In this document: positions 1-8,741 of the stretch, piece by piece
Layout of the letters: each line of letters starts with the position of its first letter
Numbering within the stretch: the stretch's first letter is position 1
Source: Gaiellasilicea sp963829845
Lineage (GTDB): Bacteria; Actinomycetota; Thermoleophilia; Gaiellales; Gaiellaceae
Reading direction: 5' to 3'
Length of the DNA stretch: 64,000 nt
Assembly (NCBI GenBank): GCA_963829845.1
Contig: CAWHKD010000013.1
Span: 1-64,000, forward strand
Program-made: the position numbers and the translations under genes
The notes under the pieces: model-generated
The model's input: only the letters and a program-made list of their open reading frames with translations
Database searches by the model: none
What the model was told of the DNA's origin: nothing

Positions 1-1116
1 AGGGCCTTCGCGCGGACAAGGTCGCCTCCGCGCGGGTAGATCGTGCGATCCCTGAAACCCGCCACGGCCGGGCGGCAGGAGCTGGTCGGTCACTGTCGTA
101 CACCGAGGTCTCGGCGATGAACCCCGTCCGGTCGAGCGCGAGGTTCACCGCGCGCCGCAGGTCCGGGTTGTCCTTGAAGAGCGGGCGGGAGGCGTTGAGC
201 GCGAACATCGCGAGGGTCAGCCCGGGCGTGACGCAGAACCGTGAAGAGTTGATCCCGTACTTGTCGAGGAACTCCTCGGGAGGAAGGCAGGGTGCGGCAT
301 CGTGTACCCCCAGTCGGCCTGGCCCGCTTCGATCCGGTCGAGCACTTCCTCGGGCGAGTTCGCGTCGAGATCGACGTCGAAGCCGTCGACGTGGTGGACG
401 CGATCACCGCCGTAGTAGCGGTTGCGGCGGATCGCGATGCGCTGGTCAGGCGGGACTCCTCGACGGCGTAGGGGCCGGCCCGGGGAACCAGCGGACGCCT
501 TCCGCGTTCGGCGGCAGGGTCGGCGGAACAGCGCAGAAGAACGGCATCGTCGTCCAGGCGTCGAACGCGCCCACCGGACGAGTGAAGCTGACGACGAGTG
601 TGTTCCCGCGCGCCTCGACGCCGGTCGCCCCGGCGCGCCTGCCGGCGCGAACGTCCTCGGCGCCGATGATCGGCCACCTGTAGAGGCATCCCGGCGAGTC
701 GATGCCCGGGGCCATCGTGCGGTGGATCGCCTGGGAGAAGGCGTCGGCGCGCACGGGGCGCCCGTCGCTGAAACGGAAGCCGGTGCGCAGCCGGAACGTC
801 CAGGTTCTGCCGCCGCGCGAGACGACCGGCAGCGCGGCGGCGACCTCTGGGACGAGCTGGTAGCCCTGCGGCGGCGGTTGGTCGCGGTACCGCATCAGGC
901 GGGCGCAGACCGTGTCGAGCAGCGTCCAGCTCTCGCGCGAGTAGGCGAGCGCCGGGTCGATGTGGTCGAACGACTGCAGGGGCTCAGGCTCTGGAAGCTG
1001 ACCCGGAAGATCCCGCCCGACGGCGCGTCAGTCGACGCCTGCGCGCCGGGGAGCGCGGCGACCGCGATCAGGCTCGGGGCGGCCAGGCAGGCGAGAACCA
1101 GGAAGCGCCGCGTCAC
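1..1116 (-). pseudogene. Family-5 ABC solute-binding protein, frameshifted, 3' end outside window
   Basis: Extracytoplasmic solute-binding protein of the oligopeptide/dipeptide ABC importer class (SBP family 5). The GTG at 1116 overlaps the TGA of the upstream paralogue as GTGA, and a hydrophobic signal peptide (RRFLVLACLAAPSLIAV) follows. Blocks such as RTWTFRLR, RFSDGRPVRA and TMPFFCAVPPTLPP match the neighbouring copy, about two thirds identical by eye. The matching blocks sit in different frames, with shifts near 985, 480, 445 and about 290. The gene runs off the left edge before its C-terminus. It is either a decaying tandem duplicate or a stretch of sequencing indels; the second seems likelier, because residues on both sides of each shift are well conserved. 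Confidence 0.75.
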
Positions 1117-2743
1117 GGCTTGAGGCAGACCGTCGTGAGCACGAGGCCGGGACGCAGGAGCATGCATCGTTTCGGCACGCGCGCCGAGACGAGCGTCACT
1201 TCGCTGAGGACGGCCATCGGCACGATCGGTGCGGCGTCGCGAGCGAGTCGAAGGTCCAGCTCGGCGTAGGTCTTCTCGCGGGCTGCGCCTCGCAGGCGCG
1301 ACGCCTGCTGCATCTGCGCGTTGAACGGCGGCTCGTCGAAGCGAGCCAGGTTCGTGCCGCCGGCGAGCTGTCCGTCGAGCAGCCGGTTGATGTACGCGGC
1401 GGGATCGACGAAGTCCGGCGACCAGAGCACGAGCCCCAGATCCCAGGGCTCGTCGGCGTCGTCGCCGAGCCGGCCCAGGTAGGACGTTGCGGTCGCGTGC
1501 TCCCCGAACGGCCGGATCTCGATCTCGAGCCCGAGCTCCTCCAGTTGCAGCTGCACGCCCTGAGCGGCGCTACGCGCGGGCAGGACGTCGGGAACGTAGA
1601 GGAGGGCCCTACGACCGCGGAGATTCCCGGCCGCCAGCTCTCGCGCGCGCGCAAGATCCCGCGCCGGGTAGATCGTGCGCTGTTTGAAGCCAGGCACGGT
1701 CGGCGGCAGATACTGGTCGGTCACCACGCCGGATCCGGGCCAAGGGAGGGCGCGTTCCCGGTCAAGGGCGAAGTTGACCGCCTGCCGTAGCTGCGGGTTG
1801 TTCCGGAAGAGCGGGCCGGAGGAGTTGAGCACGTACATCGTCACGGTCAGGCCAGGGGTGAGGAAGAACCGCTCGTAGTTGACGGCGAACCTCTTGATCA
1901 GACCGTGGTTTCGCTGGAGGGCGACTGCCGGGAGCGTGTAGGTCCAGTCCGCGCCGCCGTTGGCGACTCGGCGAATCTTCTCGTCCGGCGATCCGGCGCT
2001 GAGATCGACGTGGAAGCCGTCGACGTGATGGGCGCGCCGGCCGCCGTAGTAGCGGTTGCGGCCGAGCACGATGCGATCGTTGGGCCGGTACTCCCGAATC
2101 GTGTAGGGGCCGGCACCGGAAACGTGCGCACGCCCTCCCGGCTGGGCGGGAGTGTCGGCGGGACGGCGCAGAAGAACGGCATCGTCGTCCACTGAGCGAA
2201 CTCATTCACCTCGCGCGTGAACCGGACAGTGAGCGTGTTGTCGCCCGCGGTCACCCCGGATGCGCGCGCCGCCCTGCCGGCGTAGACGTCCTCGGCGCCT
2301 ACGATCGCCTGCGTATACCGATAGGCGGGGGAGTCGACACCCGGTGCCATGGTGCGGTAGATCGCCTGAGCGAAGGCACTGGCGCGGACGGGGCTGCCGT
2401 CACTGAAGCGGAAGCCGTTGCGAAGCCTGAACGTCCAGGTCCGGCCGTCGCGTGAGACGACCGGCGGTGCGGCGGCGACGTCGGGCTCGAGCTGGTAGCC
2501 CTGAGGAGGTGGCCGGTCGCGGTAGCGCATCAGCCGGGCGCAGACCGTGTCCAGCAGCGCCCAGCTCTCCCGTGAGTAGGCGAGCGCTGGGTCGACCTTG
2601 TCGAAGTTCCCCGGGGTCGTCAGGAAGGTGACCCGGAAGATCCCACCCGATTTCGCGGACCCCGTCGAGCCGGAGACGCTCGGCAGAAGCAGCGCGCAAA
2701 GTGCGCCGGCCACTACCGGGCTGAGACGAGAGCGGCGCTTCAC
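1113..2743 (-). CDS. Family-5 ABC solute-binding protein (peptide-type), one frameshift
   Basis: Secreted peptide/nickel-type solute-binding protein, about 540 residues when the frame is repaired. It starts at ATG 2743 with a basic signal peptide (MKRRSRLSPVVAGALCALLL). The N-terminal lobe carries DPALAYSRESWALLDTV and RTWTFRLRNGFRFSDG; the C-terminal lobe contains FVDPAAYINRLLDG. The frame breaks near 2120, after the REGVRTFP block, and continues as SGAGPYTIREYRPNDRIVLG in another frame, so a single-base indel is inferred. No permease or ATPase gene is adjacent, so the transport partner is unknown. It is followed, with a 4-bp overlap, by a second copy, making a tandem duplication. Confidence 0.8.
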
Positions 2744-2783
2744 GTGGCTCTTCGGCCACGCTAGACCCTTGTGCGGTGTGTGT

Positions 2784-2987
2784 CTAGGTGCCCGCGTCCA
2801 CGTGCTGGTTGCGGCAGCGGTCGTCTTCGAGCTTCTGCTGGATCAGCGACGGTTTCGCCTTCATCGACGCGGGCAGGTCGGCGTCCGCGAAGCGGGGCAG
2901 CACGAGGCCGCCAAACGCGCTCGCGGCGAGCGCCAGCGCGACCAGGAAGGCGGCGAAGCGTCGACCCGAGGGACGCTGCGGGCTCAC
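2784..2987 (-). CDS. Small secreted or membrane-anchored protein, unknown function
   Basis: A 67-residue protein that I do not recognise. It has a basic N-terminus (MSPQRPSGRRF) followed by a hydrophobic stretch of about 19 residues (AAFLVALALAASAFGGLVL), which could be a signal peptide or membrane anchor. The remainder, about 35 residues, is charged and ends HVDAGT. It lies 4 bp downstream of the HtrA-like lipoprotein gene in the same direction and so is probably the last cistron of the MoxR/VWA operon. Short length and lack of a known domain limit confidence. Confidence 0.5.
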   Translation of the reverse strand: MSPQRPSGRRFAAFLVALALAASAFGGLVLPRFADADLPASMKAKPSLIQQKLEDDRCRNQHVDAGT

Positions 2988-2991
2988 GCCC

Positions 2992-4071
2992 TTACGGTAC
3001 CGCGCCCGGGGTCCTCCTGGCCACCTTCACGGTGACGAGCCGCGGCCCCCGGCTGTCGATCAGCTCGAGATCGAGCTCGTCGCCGACCTTCCGTTGCGCG
3101 ATCAGCTTCGCGAGCGCGTTCGCGTTGCGGATCGGGACGTCGTCGGCGGCGATGATCACATCGCCAACCGCCATGTCCGCCTTGTCCGCAGGCCCTCCAG
3201 GGTAGACGACCGTCACCGCAGCGCCCCGGGTCGAGGAATCGAGCCCGAGCTGGACGGCGGCCGACTCGGAGTCGACCGAGCTGAACGCGATTCCGAGCCA
3301 CGCCTGCGTCGCGGGCGGCGCGTCGCTGATCCTGTCGATCACGGGCAGCGCCTCGTCGATCGCGATCGCGAAGCCGATGTTCTCCGTGTCGGCGTTCCGG
3401 ATCCCGGCGGTGTTGATCCCGACGAGCCGGCCCGACCGGTCGACGAGCGGCCCGCCGGAGTTGCCCGGATTGATCGCCGCGTCGGTCTGCAACAGCCCGG
3501 TCAGGTCGCCGTTCGGGCCCTCGATCGTGCGATCGAGCCCGGAAACGATGCCCGAGGTGACCGTCGGGCCGCCGAGGTTGGCCGGGAAGCCGATCGCGAG
3601 CACGACGTCGCCGAGGCGCAGCGCGGACGAGCTGGCCAACTTGACGGGCACGAGGTCGCTCGCGTTGACCCGTACCACGGCGAGGTCACGCTCCGGCGCC
3701 GTCCCGATCACGGTTCCCTTGAGCGGCGTCGTGTGCTTGTCGTCGTTGAACGCGATCGTGATTCCCGTCGTCCCCTCGACGACGTGGTTGTTGGTCAGGA
3801 TCAGCCCGTCGCGCTGGAGGATCACGCCCGATGCCTCGCCCTTGCCGCCGCCGAACGACGTCGTCTGGACGTTGACAAGGGAGGGGAGGACCCGTTCGAC
3901 AGCGGCGGCGAGGGAGCCCGCCCGGTCAGGGGCGGCGGCAGTCTCGGTCGGCGCCGACTCCTGGACGGTGACCGTCTGCGTCGCGGTCGTCGCCGGTGTC
4001 GACTCGTCGTCGCCGCCGCTGCAGCCGGCGAGCAGCGCGGCCGCGGCGACCGCCAGCGCGACGGGCCTCAC
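2992..4071 (-). CDS. HtrA/DegP-like trypsin-type serine protease lipoprotein with PDZ domain
   Basis: Envelope serine protease of the DegP/HtrA family, 359 residues. A lipoprotein signal ends in the lipobox LLAGC (Cys17), so the protein should be membrane-anchored outside the cytoplasm. The catalytic triad is visible: His96 in NNHVVEG, Asp129 in ERDLAVV and Ser205 in GNSGGPLV. One PDZ domain occupies roughly residues 255-350. Length and order fit single-PDZ HtrA proteins. Its ATG overlaps the stop of the upstream VWA gene (ATGA), placing it in the MoxR operon. A role in envelope protein quality control linked to the VWA proteins is inferred from context only. Confidence 0.92.
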   Translation of the reverse strand: MRPVALAVAAAALLAGCSGGDDESTPATTATQTVTVQESAPTETAAAPDRAGSLAAAVERVLPSLVNVQTTSFGGGKGEASGVILQRDGLILTNNHVVEGTTGITIAFNDDKHTTPLKGTVIGTAPERDLAVVRVNASDLVPVKLASSSALRLGDVVLAIGFPANLGGPTVTSGIVSGLDRTIEGPNGDLTGLLQTDAAINPGNSGGPLVDRSGRLVGINTAGIRNADTENIGFAIAIDEALPVIDRISDAPPATQAWLGIAFSSVDSESAAVQLGLDSSTRGAAVTVVYPGGPADKADMAVGDVIIAADDVPIRNANALAKLIAQRKVGDELDLELIDSRGPRLVTVKVARRTPGAVP

Positions 4072-5030
4072 GGCAGCCTCGGGAAGGTGATCACGGCGAC
4101 CGCCGCGGCGGCGAGCAGCAGCACCAGGCCGCCGGCCAGGAACGCGAAGGTCACCTCCTGCTTCCTCTCCACCTTGCTCACGAGCGACCCCATCTTGTCG
4201 TACGCCTCGCGCAGGTCGTCGACGTTCTCGGCCTCGTAGAAGCGGCCGCCGGTCAACGTCGCGATCTGCCGCAGCGTCGCCGGGTCGGGCGGGACGGGGA
4301 TGATCCGCGTGCCGCCGAAGCGGTTGAACTCGACGATCCCCTCCGGCGTGCCGAGCGCGATCGTGAAGACGGGGATCTTGAAGGACTTCGCGCGGGCGGC
4401 GCCCTCCTGCGGCAGCAGGATCCCCTCCGTCTGCGAGCCGTCCGAGAGGAGCAGGATCGCGGCCGGTCGCGCGACCCCGCGGTCGCCCGCGTCGGCGGCG
4501 CGCGCCACCTCGACTCCGCGGGCGATCGCGTCGCCGATCGCAGTGCCTCGCTGCGGATAGAGGTAGTCGATCGCATCGATCGCGAGCTGCCGGTCATCGG
4601 TCGCGGGCGCTGCCACCTCCGCCGTCTCCGAGAAGGCGACGACGCCGACCTTGAAGCGCTTCGGCAGGTCCTTCATGAAACCACGGACGACTCGTTGCGC
4701 CGCCTCCAGCCGCGTCGGCTCGACGTCTTCCGCCTGCATCGAGCCGGAGACGTCGATCACGAGCACGATCGTCGCCTCCTCCCGGTCGGCCAGCCGCATC
4801 ATGCTCGGCCGCGCGAAGCCGACGAGCAGCGCCGCCAGCGCAAGCAGGAAGAGCGCCAGACCGGCATGGCGGCGCCACGAGCGCGTGCTGCCGACGACGC
4901 CTGCGAGCACGTCGAGGTTCGTGTAGCGGACGGCGAACTTGCTCGGCCGCCGCTCCAGCCGCCGGTAGGCGAGGACGATCAGCGGCAGCAGCAGCAGGCC
5001 GAGCAGCAGCAGCGGGGTGGCGAAGCTCAG
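4068..5030 (-). CDS. BatA-like VWA-domain membrane protein with probable CTG start
   Basis: Membrane-anchored von Willebrand A protein of the Bat/aerotolerance type. A hydrophobic N-terminus and a second membrane segment at about 56-72 precede a VWA domain with the MIDAS motif DVSGS; a third membrane segment lies at the C-terminus. No ATG, GTG or TTG occurs in frame near the conserved N-terminus (SFATPLLLLGLLLLP). A CTG at 5030 overlaps the upstream TGA as CTGA. With that start the protein is 320 residues with the MIDAS Asp at position 93, exactly as in the paralogue at 5734-6696. Either CTG is the real start or the base is a misread ATG/GTG. Confidence 0.85.
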   Translation of the reverse strand: MSFATPLLLLGLLLLPLIVLAYRRLERRPSKFAVRYTNLDVLAGVVGSTRSWRRHAGLALFLLALAALLVGFARPSMMRLADREEATIVLVIDVSGSMQAEDVEPTRLEAAQRVVRGFMKDLPKRFKVGVVAFSETAEVAAPATDDRQLAIDAIDYLYPQRGTAIGDAIARGVEVARAADAGDRGVARPAAILLLSDGSQTEGILLPQEGAARAKSFKIPVFTIALGTPEGIVEFNRFGGTRIIPVPPDPATLRQIATLTGGRFYEAENVDDLREAYDKMGSLVSKVERKQEVTFAFLAGGLVLLLAAAAVAVITFPRLP

Positions 5031-5737
5031 CTCGGCCCCCTGACGCAGATCGCATGGATCTGGAGCTCGACCCGGACGCCCTGAGGCCGCGTGATCCCGG
5101 AGCGGACATTGGCCACGACGCGATTCCCGGCCGCCCGCGCGGTCGCCCGCACGGAGCCGAGCGCGCTCAGCGCGAGCGGCCTGTTGCGGCGGAAGGCGAC
5201 GACGGTCGAGTACGCCAGCAGCCGCTCGCCGGAGAGGCAGGAGAGCCCGGCGCGCTCCCGCGGCGTGTCCTTCAGCCGGATGTCCTTGACGCGGCGGATC
5301 GTCGCGTCCACCACCGGCGCGGCCGCCATCAGCTTCCGCTTCGGCTGGTGGGAGGTGCGCGCGCGCCCGCCGCCGCCGCTCGCGGGGATGCAGCCGAGCA
5401 GCGGCCGGAAGCTCGCGAGGGACTGGGTCGTCCTCGCGACGAAGACGGCCGAGCGGTTCGTCGTCACGCCCGGGCCGACCGGCCCTCCGAGCATGCCGAG
5501 GAACGAGAGCTCGAGCAGGCCGGCGCGGTCGGCGTCGAGCCCGCCGATGACCTGGCCGCGCCCGGGACAGGAGAGCTGGTAGTACGTCGGCGTCCCGCCG
5601 CCGGGCACCTGCACCCACGGCCCCTTGACCGGGATACAGACGATGAGGCCGTCGCACTCCGTCCCCGCATGGGCGGCGGCGGGGCCGAAGCCGGCGACGG
5701 CCGCGACGGCGATGAGCACGAGCAGCGAGCGCTTCAC
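5027..5737 (-). CDS. Secreted protein of unknown function between two VWA genes
   Basis: A 236-residue protein with a clear signal peptide (MKRSLLVLIAVAAVAGFGPAAAHAG). I do not recognise a domain. The mature part holds several cysteines (TECDGLIVCIP, LSCPGRG, LLGCIPA, AICVRG) that could form disulfides outside the cell, and a glycine-rich segment near residue 120. Its ATG overlaps the stop of the upstream VWA gene (ATGA), and its TGA overlaps the apparent start of the second VWA gene, so all three are probably co-translated. The position suggests an extracytoplasmic partner or substrate of the paired VWA proteins, which is inference. Confidence 0.8.
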   Translation of the reverse strand: MKRSLLVLIAVAAVAGFGPAAAHAGTECDGLIVCIPVKGPWVQVPGGGTPTYYQLSCPGRGQVIGGLDADRAGLLELSFLGMLGGPVGPGVTTNRSAVFVARTTQSLASFRPLLGCIPASGGGGRARTSHQPKRKLMAAAPVVDATIRRVKDIRLKDTPRERAGLSCLSGERLLAYSTVVAFRRNRPLALSALGSVRATARAAGNRVVANVRSGITRPQGVRVELQIHAICVRGPS

Positions 5738-6696
5738 GGCAGCCTCCCGAAGAGGAACGCCGAGAGGGCGCCGGCAGCGAGCAGCAGGAAGGCACCGCCT
5801 GCGGCGAAGCCGGCCGTGACCTCGCGTTCCTTCTTGACGCTGCCGATCCGGGAGCCGAGCTCCTCGTAGACGGCGTTCAACTCGGCCGCGTCGGGCGCCG
5901 CGTAGAAACGCCCCCCGGTCGTCTGCGACACCTTTCGCAGCGTCGGCGGGTCGGGCGGGACCGTGACGCGCTGCGTGAAGCCGTTGTCGTCGACCACCTC
6001 CACCACCCCCTGGTCGGTTCCGAATGCCACCGTGTACACCGGGATCTTCAGCTTCTTCGCCCGTTCCGCCGCCGCCTGTGGCTCGAGCACGCCCTGCGTC
6101 TGGGCTCCGTCGGAGAGGACGAGGATCGACGCCGGCGGCTTCTTGCCCTCCTCTGCGGGGACGCGCTGCGCGACCTGGATCGCCCGCGCGATCCCCTCAC
6201 CGAGCGCGGTCCCGTCGCCGGTGCGCAGGTTTCGAAGCGCCGCCTGCGCGGCCTCGCGGTTCGCCGTCGCCGGCAGCACGGTCTGCGCGCTCTGCGCGAA
6301 CGAGACCATTCCGACCCGGTAGCCCTCCGGCAGCTTGCCGAGGAAGCGGCGGACTGCCTGCTGCGCCACCGCGAGCCGGCTCGGCGGCACGTCGGTCGCG
6401 ACCATCGACCGGGACGTGTCCATCGCCAGCACGACCGTCGCCTGCTCCTGGCGGACCGAGAGCGTCGCGTGCGGGCGTGCGAGCCCGGTCGCGAGCGCCG
6501 CCAGCGCGAGCAGCGCGAGCGCGGGCGGAAGATGCCGCAGGCGTCCGGGGCTGCGGCCGACGAGATTCGGGACAAGGGCGGGCGTCGCAAACGCGGCCGC
6601 CTGGCGGTGCCGGCGCCGCTCGAGCAGGACGTAGCCGAAGATCGCGAGCGGGACGGCGAGCAGGGCGAGCAGCGCGAGCGGCCACTGGAAACTCAA
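5734..6696 (-). CDS. BatA-like VWA-domain membrane protein
   Basis: A 320-residue Bat-family membrane protein. Membrane segments lie at about 6-24 and 57-72. The VWA domain starts near residue 87 with the MIDAS motif DTSRS (Asp93), and a C-terminal anchor is at about 295-315. VWA domains of this family bind divalent metal and mediate protein contacts, typically with MoxR ATPases. The ATG overlaps the DUF58 gene stop (ATGA). It is a paralogue of the protein at 4068-5030, with the same length and the same MIDAS position, which indicates duplication within the operon. Confidence 0.92.
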   Translation of the reverse strand: MSFQWPLALLALLAVPLAIFGYVLLERRRHRQAAAFATPALVPNLVGRSPGRLRHLPPALALLALAALATGLARPHATLSVRQEQATVVLAMDTSRSMVATDVPPSRLAVAQQAVRRFLGKLPEGYRVGMVSFAQSAQTVLPATANREAAQAALRNLRTGDGTALGEGIARAIQVAQRVPAEEGKKPPASILVLSDGAQTQGVLEPQAAAERAKKLKIPVYTVAFGTDQGVVEVVDDNGFTQRVTVPPDPPTLRKVSQTTGGRFYAAPDAAELNAVYEELGSRIGSVKKEREVTAGFAAGGAFLLLAAGALSAFLFGRLP

Positions 6697-7622
6697 CGCC
6701 TGCCTCCACGGCGACGCAGGTGGAGCGCGAGCGGCCGCAGCCAGTCGCCCTCGGTCGAGAGCACGACGTGGCCGACGCCCAGCGAGGAGAGCTCCTTGGC
6801 GATCTCCTGCCTCTCGGCGGCTGCGGCGGCAGCGAAGCGCGCGCGCAGTTTCGCATTCGCGGTGTCGACGCGGAGCTGGCGGCCGGTCTCGGGGTCGACG
6901 AGCCGGAGCTCGCCGACGTTCGGTAATGCTTCCTCTCTCGGATCGCGGATCTCGACGGCGAGCACGTCATGGCCGCCCGCGAGCTGCAGCAGCGGCGGGC
7001 GCCAGTCGCGCGGCCCGCGGAAGTCGGAGACGATCGCGACGAGCGAGCGCTGCTGGGCCATCCGCGCGACGAGCCCGAGCGCGGAGCCGAGCGAGGTCGC
7101 GCCGCCTCCTTCGAGCACCGGCTCGCGCCGCAGCGAGAGCAGGAGCCCGAGCATGCCGGCGCGGCCCGCACGCGGCGGAATCGCCTGCGCCCGCTCGTCC
7201 CCGAAGGCGACCAGGCCGAGCCGGTTGCCGCGGCGGCTGGCGAGATGGCCGAGCGCGAGCGCGACACCTTCGGCGACGTCGGCCTTCCGCCGCTCGGCCG
7301 TCCCGAAGGACATCGACGCCGAGACGTCGAGCGCGAGCCAGGTCACGAGCACCCGCTCGGCGAGGTCGACGCGGACGTGCGTCTCGCCGGTGCGCGCGGT
7401 CACGTTCCACTCGATTCGGCGGACGTCGTCGCCGGGCACGTAGGGGCGGACCTGCGCGAGCTCGCTCCCCTGGCCGAGCACCGACGAGCGGTGGTCGCCG
7501 GCCAGCATTCCCTCGATCCGCCGGCCGATCGTCAGGTCGAGCGCGCGGAGCAGTGTCTCCGGCAGCGGTCCTGGCCCCGGCCGGTCGGGCGGGCGCGCGT
7601 GCGCTTCGGGAGCGACCGTCAA
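6693..7622 (-). CDS. DUF58 domain protein of MoxR-VWA operon
   Basis: A 309-residue DUF58 family protein. The family signature is clear: YVPGDDVRRIEWN at about residues 61-73, followed by a VWA-like segment (LALDVSASMSFG) and a second block near LVAIVSDFRGP. The start is a TTG at 7622, with a GGGAGG Shine-Dalgarno sequence a few bases upstream. The gene lies between moxR and the first VWA gene. DUF58 proteins are regular partners of MoxR ATPases and are thought to take part in complex assembly or activation; their biochemical role is not settled. The N-terminal 20 residues are proline-rich. Confidence 0.92.
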   Translation of the reverse strand: MTVAPEAHARPPDRPGPGPLPETLLRALDLTIGRRIEGMLAGDHRSSVLGQGSELAQVRPYVPGDDVRRIEWNVTARTGETHVRVDLAERVLVTWLALDVSASMSFGTAERRKADVAEGVALALGHLASRRGNRLGLVAFGDERAQAIPPRAGRAGMLGLLLSLRREPVLEGGGATSLGSALGLVARMAQQRSLVAIVSDFRGPRDWRPPLLQLAGGHDVLAVEIRDPREEALPNVGELRLVDPETGRQLRVDTANAKLRARFAAAAAAERQEIAKELSSLGVGHVVLSTEGDWLRPLALHLRRRGGRR

Positions 7623-7650
7623 GCCGCCCCCTCCCGGCGGCGTGACTGCG

Positions 7651-8652
7651 TCACGCTGCGGTCTCCCGCCTCCCGACCTCGAGCTCGGGTGCCGTCACCT
7701 TCTCGAGCACGGCGTCGAGGATCCGGTCGGCGTCGACCTGCTCCGCGAGCGCCTGGTAGCTGAGCACGAGCCGGTGCCGGAGCGCGTCCTTCGCGAGCGA
7801 GTCGACGTCCTGCGCGACGACGTAGTCGCGGCCGCGGAGGAACGCGAGCGCGCGTGCCGATTGGACGAGGCTGATCGGACCGCGGGGGCTCGCGCCGAAG
7901 GAGATGAACGGCGCCAGGTCGGCCAACCCATAGGCGCCCGGATCGCGGGTCGCCGTCGCCAGCTGGACGGTGTAGCTGATGATCCCCGGGTCGACGTAGA
8001 CGGCCGCAGTGGCGTCTTGCAGCTCACGCAGCCGCTCCAGCTCGAGGACGCGCCGTAGCTCGGGCGCGGCGACGAGCGAGCGCTGGACGACCGTCAGCTC
8101 CTCGTCGTGCTCGGGGTAGCCGACGAGGATCTTGAGCATGAAACGGTCGACCTGCGCCTCGGGGAGCGGGTACGTGCCCTCGGACTCGATCGGGTTCTGG
8201 GTCGCCATGACGAGGAACGGCTGCGGCACCAGGTGCGTCTCCTGGCCGATCGTCACCTGCCGCTCCTGCATCACCTCGAGCAGCGCCGACTGGACTTTGG
8301 CCGGCGCCCGGTTGATCTCGTCCGCGAGCAGGAAGTTGCAGAAGACGGGGCCGAGCTCGGTGTCGAAATCCGCCGAGCTGGGGCGGAAGACCCGCGTGCC
8401 GACCAGGTCGGACGGAACCAGGTCGGGCGTGAACTGGATCCGCTGGAAGCTGCCGCCCAGCACTTGTGCGGTCGTCTTGATCGTCAGCGTCTTGGCGAGG
8501 CCGGGGACGCCCTCGATCAGGAGGTGTCCGCCCGCGAGCAGGCAGACGAGGACGCGCTCGAGCATCCCGTCCTGGCCCGCGATCACCCGCTTGATCTCGA
8601 AGAGCGCCTGCTCGAGCAGCTCGCGCTGCTCCTCTACGGTCGTCTCGCTCAC
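7651..8652 (-). CDS. MoxR-family AAA+ ATPase
   Basis: A 333-residue AAA+ ATPase of the MoxR family, the first gene of the operon. The Walker A motif is GVPGLAKT, Walker B is LLADEINRAP, and sensor-1 region MATQNPIE and FMLKILVGYP are present. The frame is open further upstream, but GTG 8652 is preferred because AAGGAG (8659-8664) lies 6 nt before it. MoxR proteins act with VWA-domain proteins, often in maturation of enzyme complexes or envelope stress responses, which agrees with the downstream DUF58, VWA and protease genes. Confidence 0.93.
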   Translation of the reverse strand: MSETTVEEQRELLEQALFEIKRVIAGQDGMLERVLVCLLAGGHLLIEGVPGLAKTLTIKTTAQVLGGSFQRIQFTPDLVPSDLVGTRVFRPSSADFDTELGPVFCNFLLADEINRAPAKVQSALLEVMQERQVTIGQETHLVPQPFLVMATQNPIESEGTYPLPEAQVDRFMLKILVGYPEHDEELTVVQRSLVAAPELRRVLELERLRELQDATAAVYVDPGIISYTVQLATATRDPGAYGLADLAPFISFGASPRGPISLVQSARALAFLRGRDYVVAQDVDSLAKDALRHRLVLSYQALAEQVDADRILDAVLEKVTAPELEVGRRETAA

Positions 8653-8697
8653 GGCACGCTCCTTGCTCGCGGTTACGTGCCGCAAGTCAACCAACCG

Positions 8698-8721
8698 CGG
8701 GATAAAGCGCGGATAAAAGCG
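8698..8721 (+). promoter_or_regulatory. Tandem 12-bp repeat upstream of response regulator
   Basis: Two adjacent 12-mers, CGGGATAAAGCG and CGGATAAAAGCG, lie 21-44 bp before the response-regulator ATG. Tandem direct repeats with about 11-12 bp period are typical of OmpR/PhoB-type binding sites, so autoregulation is a reasonable guess. A TACGAT hexamer at 8727-8732 could be a -10 box; it ends 9 nt before the ATG, which would make the transcript leaderless or nearly so. The same 90-bp gap must also hold the promoter of the divergent MoxR operon. Confidence 0.35.
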
Positions 8722-8741
8722 GCGAGTACGATGGGTTAAGG

